From Pilatotrama ljubarskyi (lineage: Eukaryota; Basidiomycota; Agaricomycetes; Polyporales; Polyporaceae): a stretch of 64,000 bases of DNA. The DNA is taken from the NCBI GenBank assembly GCA_022385805.1, contig MU277670.1, forward strand, positions 529,102-593,101, written 5' to 3'. The position numbers and the translations under genes are program-made. Shown here piece after piece: positions 23,152-34,389 of this stretch; the stretch's first letter is position 1, and each line of letters opens with the position of its first letter. Below the pieces are notes generated by a model. It was given only the letters and a program-made list of their open reading frames with translations. It was not told the DNA's origin and made no database searches.

Positions 23152-24142
23152 AGTACAGCTGTTTGCAAAATCATTGGACCGGCGCTCCAATTGACGCGCC
23201 GCGCCCAATTCGCGCAAAAGACGCAAAACGCACGATGAGCTCAGACCAGGCGGCGATGCACCCTCAAAGCCGGGAGAGTCGTCCAGAATGCAATATTTGT
23301 GTCTTGCCTGTCACTATTAGTCCTCGCCCGCCCTGTACGAGTCGATGGGACGATATACTGAGGATACGAAACGAGCCAAATTGTGGGCGTCTAAGCTAGC
23401 GCATTGGGCGCTTAGAACTAGAAGAGGGCGTCGACGACTCGACGAACGGATGCGAGCACAACGATAGGTATTGACTAAAATGAACCATGCTTCTGGGCTC
23501 TAGTAGACTGCTATCATGCTCTCGGACTGGTATGGGGAACAATTGAGCCCATAGGTGCGAGATGCAGCCCTCACTTATTCCTATGAGCCGACCATGCGGT
23601 CCAACATGTCCAAGTATATATGAAGGGTAAAAAAGGACATAGACATGTTCCCCGGACCCCTATACAGGCTGCTCAGCCCTGTACAATGTCACAAAGGCCA
23701 CTGCCGTGCTCTCAGAACGCTCGAGGTGGCACTGGTCTGCACTGGTGCCAGCTTCCTCTTAGGCGCCCGCTGAGCTGTCAATTAGGCGCCCAAACCGTGA
23801 TTCTCAAGCATTCGTATTCGTGTCCTCTGTCCAAGGAAAATGTACAGGAAGGTGGTTATAGCACATAGCAGCATATATACGCGAGTATACCGCTTTTGAG
23901 CCACTGAGGGAGCACCGACGAGGTCCTCTGAATCTCAGTCTGAGCTCTCCGCGCGTTTTGCGTCTTTTGCGCAAATTGGGCGCGGCGCGTCAATCGGAGT
24001 TACTGTCCAATGATTTTGCAAACAGCTGTAGTGGACTGCGCGTCGGACCACCTTCCGTAGCCGCCCATCGTGTAGTCCTCGGGCGTCTACGCGTCATCGG
24101 TCAGTGTACCGTTTCTTGACGAGGTCTTCGCTTTTCCAAGGC

Positions 24143-25668
24143 ATGGAGAAGTTCTCAGCATTCAGAGTGAGTATTGGTCTGCTATTCCTGAGGATTACCG
24201 TCTCATATAACATGCAGGATCCGGGCACGGGCATTCAGGTGTGTAGCGCAGCGCGTCCGCTCGAAGGCAGGTCGGAATATCAGATTCAACTCAAGCGGGT
24301 ACTCTGCTACAACATAGCCGTTCCTACGTCCCATACCACCTGCTGGATCGGAGCTCCTTGCCACCGTCGTCAGTCCAGTAGGCTATGTCCTCGGAGTGGT
24401 CAAGACCGCCCTAGTGCTCGCATTGGCGCTCCTCTACGTCCTACTCGTGCAGGGACTTTGTCTGGTCTTCGTGAGTGCTCCATCGCAACGCCTCTGTCGT
24501 GTTTGCCATTCACCGGAACAGACACCAGTCGCCAATCTCACCACTACATAGAGCTACCACCTACGTCTTCACGGCCCTTCTGTCTCGGCTAGCCTTGCTC
24601 CTGGTGGGGTTGTACTGGATACCCGTCGAAGTAGTCCAGAGGAAACGCGGGTATGTTAATCACAACAACTACCCCGAGTACACGCACTCAGCGATTGTTG
24701 ACGGCCATGTGGTGCAGTCGGGCGGCACCCGCAAACGAGACCTGGAAGCCCCGCGCCGGCGATCTCATCGTCTCCAACTGGGCGTCCTGGGTAGAACTCC
24801 TCTGGCTGGCGTTCCGGTACGTGCATGAATCATTACTCTCGCTCTGCACCCTCCACTCAACGTGCACACCCCGCAGGTTCGATCCCATCTTCGTCCTTCC
24901 CGTCTGTGAGACCCTCGAACTCCCTGCGTCGCCAAAGCGCTCCTCGTCCCCCATTTCGCGGACCCCAGGTCGTCGGACCGGCACTGGCTCTGCAGCGATC
25001 TCCTCCCCTGCTGCTCGTACTCCGACAGCGCGCATTCCCATCGTCGGCTTCCGGCGCGTGTCTCTGCTATCGATGATCGCCTCGGCGGGCCAGCTGCCGG
25101 TCGCTGCAGATTCGACCACGACTAAAGCAGAGAGCTTGGAGGCGATCCGGAGCAAGGCGGACAGACCGGTGGTCGTCTTCCCGGAATGCACGACTAGCAA
25201 CGGCCGGGCTCTGCTCAGGTTCGCTGAGGTCTTTGGTAACGTCAAGCTCCCAGTAATGAAGTACAAGATCTTCATTATGTGCGTTCGGTAAGTAGCGTAT
25301 ACCCCGTCGTACGCATTCTCCCCGATCTGAATTTTGTGCCTGCCAGCTATGACCCGCCCACGGCCTTCGCCCCAACCCTGTCGCATTCGATCCCTTCCAA
25401 CTTCATGAACCCGCTACCACATGTCTTCTGCCTCGCAAGCTCCCTCGCGCCGCTCACCGTCTCCATCCGGTTGCTCGCGCCCTCTGAAGCGCCCAGCTCC
25501 GGCTCATTCCTGCTAAGCGAGTTCCTGACCGGCGGCACCTACCCGGATCCTCTTGCGGAGTCTTGCGCGGCGCTCATGGCTCAAATCGGCCGCGTCAAGC
25601 GGGTCGGACTGGGATGGGAAGACAAAGCGGCGTTCCTCAAGCTGTACAAGGGTAAACGTAGAGTATAG
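24143..25668 (+). CDS. LOA1-like lysophospholipid acyltransferase
   Basis: This is a membrane acyltransferase of the PlsC/LPLAT family, similar to yeast Loa1/Vps66, which makes phosphatidic acid at ER and lipid droplets. The start MEKFSAFR is joined by splicing to DPGTGIQ and then to PFL..VPP, GYVLGVVKTALVLALALLYV, a second hydrophobic segment LSRLALLLVGLYWIPVEVVQ, GDLIVSNWASWVELLWLAFR, FDPIFVLPV, and the acceptor motif VVFPECTTSNGRALLRF near 25170-25220. The end FLTGGTYPDPL..DKAAFLKLYKGK is at 25668; a further tiny exon is possible because GGTAAAC follows. The usual HX4D catalytic motif is replaced by NWASWVE, and FPEG by FPEC. I believe LOA1 relatives share this, but I cannot confirm it here. 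Confidence 0.82.
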
Positions 25669-25729
25669 ACCCACCTCGCGCTAAACCTGGTGCTGCACTG
25701 TCCTGAGCGGCCCTACAATCCACACAGTC

Positions 25730-27155
25730 AGCGGTGGACCCCAGTGAAATGTGCATATGCCAATGGTCGTTTCCCACTCATTGTGTCTGCCTCATAGGTG
25801 AGTGCAGCGCGATACTCATTGGAGGGGATTTCTGGCCACGCTGTATGGGAGAGCGAGAGCGGTTCCTCGTAGATCGTGTCATCGAGTATTCTCCGCGTCG
25901 CGGAACCCACACATCTCGGCGTGTCGGTCCACCAAGACCAGACAATTGGGGCTGTTCCCACATATCGCTTCGAATGAACAGTACTACTAAGGAATTGCTT
26001 GCCGCTGAGCTCTTCCACCGCACCGTTGGCGGTCTTCTTCGAGGGTGAAGTCGATGAAGCTGACAGTATGCTCAACGCTCACGCTCGCAGATGGCACAGG
26101 CGGGCCGCCTACCCCCGCCGTCGATCCCACTTGTCGACGTCACAGTAAGCAACCCCTCCTCCGAATGAGCGGCCGAAATCTGTCAGCTCCTACGTAGGCC
26201 ATGAGGCCTGCGTGGGGAGCAATGTCAAGTGAGAAGGAATACGATTACACCTGCGCATCTGCGCCATGTATGAGTGAGGAGGTTCATTCTCGTCTCACGG
26301 ACTTGTCATCTCATGCGTGAGCCCGACGGATTGCGGTCTTCCTCGACTGTGCCTACGGAACGTCGGCGAGTGTGTCGATCCGGCCTCGCGAGTTCGCCCT
26401 TGACGTCTGCAACGTCAGTCAGCTACTGGCAGCGCAGAGTTTGTGACGGCCCATACCAGCTCCCAGGGAGGGTCCGAGTCGGCTGGCGAATGTGCTCACG
26501 ACATCCTCCGCGGATGAGCTTTCTCCTCGTTCGCCGGGGTCTCTGAAATGAATGGCTCACCGTAGCATCCTGGAGGGTTCTGTTACTCGAGACGTGGGGA
26601 TGAACGAGTCGTCCCGCCAACGCACCTTGCTACTGGAACCGCACGAAGGCGTCTACAGACTCCGGGTAGCCCCTCTCATGATGAGGAGGGAGTACACTGC
26701 TCACCCCGGCGTAGCTTGATCTCGGTGATGTGACCATAGGTAGAGAGGTACTGTATACGCTGGGGTCGACAATGGACATGGCCACCACGACACGCCGCAT
26801 ACCTTGTGCACCTCTTCCGGGCTGACGTCTTCCGGTAAATCTGAAGGCCCCTCAGCTCTCAGAACGCTCTAGATCTTTGCATAGGCAAAATGTCGCTCAC
26901 AGCCCAAGTAAACACGAGAGGACATCTTGCTGGCGTAGGTCCGCGCCACAGGGCGCAGATGTCGTCCACGAATCAGGACGTTGGATGCAGGAAAAGGTGG
27001 TTGAACAGACTCGTCTGGACGTCGAGCTTTATATGCGTTATGTACCGAGAAGGGGACGTGAAGTCCATGAAGAAGGAAGACAAACTCAATCGAGCACGCG
27101 ATCCCAGACCTTGACGCGGATCGTCGCCCGTCATAGAGACTTTCGACGGGGCCAC
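25730..27155 (-). pseudogene. Probable decayed RRM / SR-type RNA-binding protein gene
   Basis: Fragments of an RNA-binding protein can be read in order on the minus strand, but only by changing frame. Near 26917 there is MSSRVYLG, a typical SR-protein start. Near 26840-26700 DLPEDVSPEEVHK and YLSTYGHITEIKLRRG resemble an RRM, then VDAFVRFQ followed by a stop. Near 26070-25950 SFIDFT in one frame continues as KKTANGAVEELSGKQFLSST in another, which together resembles the end of an RRM with a one-base shift between them. Near 25890 RSTRNRSRSPIQR resembles an RS tail. Stops and frame changes without plausible introns argue for a pseudogene, though unusual splicing cannot be excluded. Confidence 0.4.
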
Positions 27156-27420
27156 TAGTCATTCGATCGCCCTCGCATGGACACCCGATCCGGAGCGCAC
27201 CCTCGTGGCGAGAAGACTCGGGTGGGCTGAAGGACGCTGCAGCCTCCGTTGAAGGCCGTCTGGCTCAACCATGGATCACTCATATCTCACATAGACTGTC
27301 GGAAAACACCTCCAATGCAAAGCAGCGACAACTAGATCCTCTTCTATCTGCGCTTCAGCGCCCGAATCGTGCACAAGAGTTATCACCTCTGCGCACCTAC
27401 AACACGACACAGTCCGACAT
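27156..27420. other. Intergenic
   Basis: This lies between the decayed RRM gene and the 3' end of the trans-sulfuration enzyme gene. Nothing was seen. Confidence 0.4.
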
Positions 27421-29175
27421 CTAGAGCTTCGCTTTAGGACCCTTGACGATCTCCTGGAACGCCCGCCTCAAGTCGTCCTTCATATCCTCGAGGTCCTCTA
27501 CACCAACGCTGATCCGGATGAGTCGCGGATCAGCCCCGGGGTCGGAGTGCACGCGCTGCTCGATGAGCGACTCGACGCCGCCGAGGCTCGTCGCGGGCTA
27601 AAGAGGTGCCCTCGCAGGTCAGACAATACATCGTTGAAGAGGAGGGTAGACACGCTTACGATGAAGAACTTGAGCGAGTGCGGCAGCTGCGCAGCGTACT
27701 GCTCCTTCGTCATCTGTGACAACGACGGTGGGGTGTCAGCCTGGCACTGGCGCACGTCGCGGAAGTTGACGACTTACGAGGATGGCGAAGGTGGGGTTCC
27801 ATCCGCCCTCGAGCTGGCTCCTCGGGTCGAACCCGCGCGCGTCCACGCCCTGCAAGCTCGAGTGCCACACCTTCTCAATCACGCCGGCCGGGATGCCGTC
27901 AGCGGACTTGCCCTGTATTACCACACCTCGTCAACGGTGCCGTCCGATGTTGTAGAAGCAGAGAGGGGGAGCTTACCCCGGCGGCCTTGGCGAGCCACTG
28001 CGCGAGCCCGTACGCGTTCTCGGACTGGCGGGGCACGCGGAGGTGGAGGGTGCGCAGAGAGCGGAGGAGGAGCCAGGACTCGAGCGAGCCCATCATGTTG
28101 CCGAGGAACGTGCGGATGTGCCAGAGCTGAGACGTGCATGAATTCGCGGCTAAGGAGGAGGGCGGTGGGGTGAGGGGAGCGTACCTCTTTCCACTGTTCG
28201 AGCTTGGGGACGACGAGCACTCCGCACAGGAGGTCGGAGTGGCCTCCGAAATACTTTGTGCCTAGACGGATTGCGGTCAACACCCATCTACTGATACGGG
28301 AGCGGGCAAGCGTACCGCTGTGCATGACAACGTCCGCGCCCCACTTGAAGGGGTACTGGATGGGTGGAGGCGCAAAGGTGGAATCTACGAGCAGTTGGCC
28401 GCCGACAGCGTGGATCTGTATTTCGTTCAGTACTAATGAAGATGCGAGCCCATGAGGACTGTTACCTTGTGAGCATAGTACTTGATATCGCTATGCAGAG
28501 GTCAGTGCCAGAAACAAGGAATCAAGCTCGATAGCGTACCGAGCCTCTCCGGTCGGGTTCAGTGGTGTTTCGAGCCAGCACAGGTCGCCCGGCTGGAAGT
28601 CATCGTCGAGGTCGATGATTGGGAGGTCGGCATTGCGGCTCCGCTTGTAGACGTCGATAGTTGCGTGGCATCCATGATATCCAGCGGTGATGGCCACTCG
28701 CTTGGGTTTCAGGTAGACGAGAGCCTGGGGGATGTCCGCTCTGGTCAATCTTGTGTTCGAGGAAACGGGTGCGGGGACCTTACAGCATAGGAGGCAGCCA
28801 AGCCGGAAGCGTACGTGATAGCGTATCCATCCTGTAGAGCACTGTTAGTACAGTGCGAACTTGGGCACTATGGCGCTTACGTTGATCTTGCTGAGGACTC
28901 GCTCTGCGCGAGTGCTCACGGTCTGAGTGTACCGAGAGTATAGATGGCGAGTAGGGTTCCAAGTATCGAACTCCTCTTTGGGATCCAGCAGCGGATTTGG
29001 CGCCCTGAACGCTACGATTGAAGGATCAGCAGACCTGCCAAGGCAAGCACCCGCTGAACTTACTGGTCGATACCGAGACGGAGGGGGCCACCTCCGGTCC
29101 GTGGAACTCGTCGTCGGCATGGACGAGCTGAGTGCCGCTGAGCTTTGGCTGCTTGCCGTCTGCCTTGGGTGCCAT
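27421..29175 (-). CDS. Cystathionine gamma-synthase-like PLP enzyme (Cys/Met metabolism family)
   Basis: This is a PLP-dependent enzyme of the trans-sulfuration family. The start APKADGKQPKLSGTQLVHAD is followed by FRAPNPLLDPKEEFDTWNPT, YSRYTQTVSTRAERVLSKI, HGCHATIDVYKRSR and CWLETPLNPTGEAR. The cofactor lysine is expected in VMHSGTKYFGGHSDLLCG near 28300-28220. The C-terminal part reads LGNMMGSLESWLLLRSLRTL, then ATSLGGVESLIEQRVHSDPG and LIRISVGVEDLEDMKDDLRR, ending KGPKAKL. Ten or so short introns are needed; frames agree at those checked. The set resembles the uncharacterised yeast-type YHR112C branch as much as true cystathionine gamma-synthase, so the exact substrate is not settled. The gene is divergent from the barwin-like gene, with 279 bp between starts. 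Confidence 0.88.
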
Positions 29176-29454
29176 CTTGTTGTCGTGTTCTGTGGTGGAC
29201 GTGGCTGCAGGATCGATAGACGACTCGCCCCGAGTGTTCTCGCCCGGCGGTGGCCGACGGGTTTGTTACATACTTGCGGGCGTCTGAGCGCATATTGCGC
29301 GATGCGGCAGAGCGGGAGGCCGTGGGTGTTCGCAGCACGTGGGCGTGACGCGACGCGTTGCCCGCCAAAGAGGTGCGAGTGAGTTGCCCGCGTTCGTCCT
29401 CTGCCTCTCTAGCGTACGCCTCCAGGCTGGCCTGTCTCGACTCTCTCGCGTACG

Positions 29455-30464
29455 ATGAAGGCGACAACCTCCACCCTCGGCTTCGCCCGTCTCACCGCGA
29501 CTCTCCTCCTCGCCGTCTCTCTCGTGCCCCCTTCTCTCTCGGGCGTCTTGGCCGCAGATATCGACGCTGCTCGCATGGCTCTCGAGCGCAGATACACAAC
29601 CCCTCACTCACTCGGCGACGACTACACCTTCGATCCTCGCGACGGCTGGCAGACCGTCAACACCACTAATCTACTCTACAAGTACTCGCTGGCTCACTCG
29701 GGCTCGGATCTGGACGACGATGACGACTCTGGTTCTGCTAAAGACAACACTCTAGAGGCTCGCGCGAAGAAATCAAAGTCAAAGGCTAAGAAGAAGCCGG
29801 CCAAGAAAACCTCGAAGAAGACCACCTCCAAAACTCCCTCCAAGTCCACTTCCAAGAAGCTCACCAGTACTGCTGGAGGCGTCCTCTCTGGTGGCCTCAG
29901 CAAGGTCGTCAACAGCATCAAGGGCATCGGAAAGCCTGAGCCAGTCACCATCACATGGTATACCGGACACGACCTCCTCAATCCCAGCTGCTGGGACAAC
30001 ACGGAATGGCACCCTACCGTATGTCACTCACCAGTACTTCTCGTAGGCCTGCACCTTGCTCATATGCGCGAAGGACGCCTCCTTTGCTGCCGCGCTGACC
30101 ATGGAGGGCTGGATCACAAAGCCCAAGTGCTTCAAGTTCCTCGAGCGTGAGTCCCCCGCTCTCGTGCATGGATGCAGCCTCCGAGGCTGAGGATATGATG
30201 GCGGGACAGTCTGCCACTCCACGAAGAAGTGTGTCTTCGTCCGCGTCGTGGACTCCTGCGCGGGGTGCGCCAAGGGTTCCAAGCACGTCGACCTCACAAA
30301 AGCCGCCTTCTCCTCCCTCGCGGACCTCGACCAGGGCTTGCTCACGGTTCAGATGCGAGAGGCCACTGATCCTCAGGATGGATGGTACGTCAGAAACCCT
30401 TACGTGATGTGAATGTCAACTCATCTACTTCAGGTTGGAAAACCTATGGGGTCCAAAGGTCTAG
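29455..30464 (+). CDS. Secreted barwin/expansin-like (double-psi beta-barrel) protein with lysine-rich segment
   Basis: An N-terminal signal peptide (KATTSTLGFARLTATLLLAV, cleavage near LAADID) marks secretion. Residues about 35-85 are unique, with a possible Kex2-type site LERRY. Residues 100-140 hold a lysine-rich run (KKSKSKAKKKPAKKTSKKTT) after an acidic DDDDD stretch. The barrel domain starts at VTITWYTGHDLLNPSCWDN and, after splicing (introns about 30019-30047, 30148-30209 and 30386-30430), continues KDASFAAALTMEGWITKPKC, CVFVRVVDSCAGCAKGSKHV and AFSSLADLDQGLLTVQM, ending WLENLWGPKV. VDSCAGC and the DLT/AF pattern fit barwin-like or expansin-like fungal proteins that bind cell-wall polysaccharide. 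No catalytic activity can be assigned. Confidence 0.82.
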
Positions 30465-30652
30465 TCTACGGCCGAGAGCACATGTATAATGGGAACTCGC
30501 CGCTGGCCGAACAGTCTGCTGGGTCAGACACCGATACCGCTGGTAGTATGGCATTGTATCGATAGCGATGTACCATCTACTCCAACACACTATTGTAGAA
30601 TACACTACTTTTGATGTCCCACTACGCCTCGCACAGGGCACGCAGCCAAACC

Positions 30653-33600
30653 TCACGCCTTGATGCTCACGCGCTTGCGCTTCTTACCCTCGGCGATCTT
30701 TTCTCTGACCTTCTCTTCCGTCAGCTCCTCGTCCTCCTCGTAGAACTCGGCCGTACGCCGCGCGTCCGTGCGGCGCTGGATGAAGCGCAGCGCGGCGAGG
30801 TTGTACGCGACTGTGTCCTTCTGCCGGCGCAGGCCCGCGCGCAAATGCCGCCGCAGCGGGATGAGCGCGGTGCGCATCACGCGGTTCGCAACGATCTGGT
30901 GGTGGTGCGTCTTGAGCAGGAAGAAGATGATGCGCGAGGTGAGGACGATGTTCCATTCCTATGAACGCAATTCGCTAGACGTCAGCACGTGCCCTCTCGC
31001 GGTACACGGGGAGGGGGGGGGGGGGGGGGGCAACGCACCTTCTGCGCCCACACGTTCAGATACCACATCAGGCTCACCACCTTCCCGAACGGCAGCACGA
31101 GCAGCGCGTCGTACAGCGCCGTCGACGGCACCTTCTCCACCACCCGCAGCACGTACTCCTCCGGCTCGACGTCGTACGCCGCGAGCACCGGGTGCTTCGG
31201 TGGCGGCGCGACGCTCTCCGCGAGCCCGCCCTTGGCGCGCGCCTCCGCGTACTCGCGCTGCGCCTCGCGCTCCCCGTCCGCGAGCTCGAGCGCTTCCATG
31301 ATGCGCTCGCCCGCCATGAGTGTCTCCGTCGTCTGCTTCGTCACTGCGCCGGTCTCCGCTGCGTCAGGAGCGGTGGAGGCGGACGGGTCCGTCGCGCCGG
31401 GCGCGCCGCTCCCGATGGGCGCGTCGGCGCGGTTGAGGGTGTCGGCGACGCCGGCCTCGTAGAGCGCTTCGAGCTCGCGCTCGCGCTCTTCCTCGAGGAA
31501 GAGCTGTGAGAGCCGTTAGCTTCGGTGCGCAGTGAGAACGAGATGGGAGCTTACGGGCTCGTCGAGCTTCTCCCAAACGCGGATCGACTTGTCGTGCGAG
31601 CCCGTGACGACGAACTTGCCGTGGTGGCTGACGGCGAGCGCCCACACCTCGCCGTGGTGGCCCTCGAGCTTCTGAATGTTCTCGAACTGCAGCAGGCGCA
31701 TGATGCGACATCAGTACCTGGCGGTAGGCAGGAGTGACAGCGCGCGCACCTTGTCGCCGTCCCAGTACTTGACCATCTTGTCCTTGCCGACGGTCCAGAA
31801 GTAGTGCGACGCCTTGGTGTCGCCCTCGCGCGTGTCCGTGCGCTCGAACGCGACCTGCATCACGCTCTCGTCGTGCGCGAAGATAGACTTGTGGCAGTCC
31901 CCAAAGTCGAGCCCCCAGATCTTCACGTTCTTGTCCGCCGAGCACGTCACGATCAGCTTCGAGTCGCCCGAAATGTCCATCGAGAGCACCGGGAGCTATC
32001 GGGGAAACGTATGTGAGAAGTGCCTGGGCGCATCGGGGAGGGGAACAGGGTTACCTTGTGGCCGTAGAGGGAGAGGAAGAACTTGAGCGTGTCTTGGTAG
32101 AAGACCTTAACCGTAGAATCGAGTAGGGCGACGGCGAGGAGCTTTCCGTTCGGGCTGTATCGCACCGAGAGGACGTCGTCCGTCATCTTCAACGTCCGTA
32201 CATGAACAAGGGTGAGCAAGCTTGAGCTTCGAGGCTGCCGCACATATATCAGCAAGAGCAGCTAGGAAAGCAGCTAGGAGCATTGCGTACGTTGTCGCTG
32301 TTCGCAGGCTTCTTCTCGAACTCCCAAAACTTGACATCCTTGTCGGCGCTCCCGCTGACAAGACCCTGCTCGTCAGGCCGGACGTGCATGGACCATACGG
32401 TCCCCGAGTGCGCCTGGATGGTGTCCACGAGCGAGGACGACGCGATGTCGTAGATGAGGATCTCTCCCGACTTGGTGCCGACGGCGACTTGTCGGTCGCC
32501 AGGAAGGAATGTACTGCAGATTGCGTATCCACAGTCCATTGTCCGTATACACGCGGTAGTCTTCATGTTCCAGATCTTCAGCGAACCATTCGACGCCGAA
32601 GCTAAGAGAGCATCGTCGGAGCTCAGGCATAATGTCCGGACATCCGTCCTATGACCAGGAAGGTCGACGGAGAAGACGCGTGCTGCTTCTGGAGGAGCGT
32701 CTTTGGTCTTCGTAGGCGGTGGAATGCTGTACACTTCCAGCGCGTTGTTCGACAAGGCCACGAAGAGTTGGGTGTTGCCTTTCGCGGCAGCAGCCTCTTC
32801 GTCACCAAAGTCGAACGACCTGATCTTGCCGCTCGCGCGCACGACGAGGTAGGGCGTGAACAGGTCCGCCAGATCGACGTCCTTCTCGTCGTGCTCTGCA
32901 TCCATGTGCGTGTCCGCGTCTTCAGCCTTTTTCTTCCCCTTCTTCTCAAGCTCCTTTTCTTTGGCGCGCCGCCGCCGACGTGCCTGCTTCTTCTTGATCT
33001 CGTCTTCTGTACGTATCCTGAAGACTTCTACGGACTTGTCGTGCGACTGGACGGCGAGGTACGGCTTGTGAGGGTGGAAGCTTATTTGCGACACGCGGTG
33101 CGAGGAAGCTAAGGGGAGGGTCGTTACTGAGTGGATGAATTTCGTGACCTATGGGACGCTGTGAGGGGCAAGTCAGAGACACGCATGGGTTACCAACGTA
33201 CCTCGCCCGTCTCGGTCTCTCGCAGTCCCTGAGCCAGCGCCTCATGATCGATTTTCCACGCCTTCATCTCCCCCTCACCGCTCCCCGTGAACACCAGGTC
33301 TTGCTCGGGGTTTAGGTCCATGGTCCATACTTCCGACCTGTGAGCGACAACCGTCTGTATGCAATGCTGCGTCTGCAGATCCCACAGCTTGAGGAAGGTG
33401 TCCTTCGATGCTGTCAAGAGGTATCCAGGGGCAGTGCCGGTGGAAGTGGACGGTGCAGACTCGGCTACGGGGCGGACGAAACGAATGGCAGTGATTTGGT
33501 CTCGGTGACCGCGCAAGCTAGCGCGCAGGTTTAAATTGGTGGTACCTACGAATGCAACAATGGGACATACCGATAGAGTCCTGACTCTCCTACGACATCC

Positions 33601-34084
33601 CACAAGATGAGATCCGTGTCTTGAGAGCCGGAGGCGAGTCTCGTCCCGGTCTCGTCAAACGCGAGCGCCGTGACAGCCTTCTTGTGCCCGTTGAACGTCG
33701 CGATGACGGAGGTGGACGAGGCGCTCCATAAGCGTATAGAGCCGTCTGCATAACCGACGGCGAAAATGTCCTTCTGAGGCGAGCGCAGGATGGAGGTGAC
33801 TTCCGCCCGGTGTCCGGTCTCGTGCCACATTGCGAGCTAGGCTACTGTTTAGCTTGGAACCACCTCATGGGTATACAGTACACACCATTTGCCCCTTCTT
33901 GACGTCCCAAACCAATACATCTTCCAGCGCAGGGACGTAAGCCAATTTGCCGTCGTAGTGCGAATTGGACGAGGCGCTGCACACAAGCCCAAAAGCCTGC
34001 GCAATTTCTTAGTGCACGAGGCATAAACATAATCACAGGTGCACGCACCTCTGTGGGGCCATGCCGCAAGTAGCTTTGGACCAT
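30653..34084 (-). CDS. UTP12: U3 snoRNP protein UTP12/DIP2 (WDR3)
   Basis: This is a nucleolar WD40 protein of the SSU processome (UTP-B subcomplex), needed for 18S rRNA maturation. The start [11 protein letters not shown] splices to [20 protein letters not shown] and [16 protein letters not shown]. Repeated WD units follow, for example [95 protein letters not shown] and [20 protein letters not shown]. The Utp12 C-terminal domain carries [40 protein letters not shown] and [21 protein letters not shown] bipartite-like basic/acidic segment around the linker ([20 protein letters not shown]) probably guides nuclear entry. Introns are short; one contains an 18-base G run. The gene looks intact. 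Confidence 0.93.
31013..31030 (+). repeat. Uninterrupted run of 18 G
   Basis: This mononucleotide tract lies in an intron of UTP12 between the exons ending WYLNVWAQK and starting EWNI. On the coding strand it is poly-C just after the donor GTGCGTTGC. It is prone to slippage and to sequencing error, so its length may not be exact. Confidence 0.9.
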
Positions 34085-34389
34085 CTTAGGTGTGCCTACG
34101 CCTTAGCAAGTACGAGGTGGTAGAAGAGGAGGTCGAGGACGGCAGCCTGAGCGCGCAAAGCTCGCGGGTGAGCCAATGGGAGACGGAGGAACGAATATTT
34201 TGGCCGGCCCACGGGCGCTTCGTCTGCGGCTCGATGCTCCTCCGATCGCTGAGAGTCCCAGCGAGCGTGCGTGCACGGACGGTCTCAGGCCCACATACTA
34301 TTACACCAGCCAATCTCACGGGCAGTCTACCTTCTGGTACTATACGGTACAGAAGTCCTCGCCCTCGTGTATTCCTTCACTTCCGTACA
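34085..34389. promoter_or_regulatory. Divergent promoter region of UTP12 and aspartyl aminopeptidase
   Basis: The starts are back to back with 305 bp between them. No specific element was recognised. Confidence 0.45.

Larger units (their letters stand above)
21882..24028. mobile_element. Non-autonomous Tc1/mariner-like element (MITE), interrupted by a nested element
   Basis: Terminal inverted repeats of about 91 bp face each other at 23156-23246 and 23938-24028, with roughly nine mismatches by eye. Both ends begin CAGCTGTTTGCAAAATC and both inner edges end in GAGCTCAGAC when read inward. TA dinucleotides flank the repeats (24029-24030 on the right), the target duplication of the Tc1/mariner group. 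The element is 873 bp when intact and carries no transposase. Its first four bases also occur at 21882-21885 with TA at 21880-21881, because a second element inserted between bases 4 and 5 and duplicated 8 bp. The true left boundary is therefore 21882. Confidence 0.85.

Noticed and set aside
30768..31462. Long plus-strand frames with Arg/Pro/Ser runs
   Set aside because: They are antisense to GC-rich UTP12 exons.
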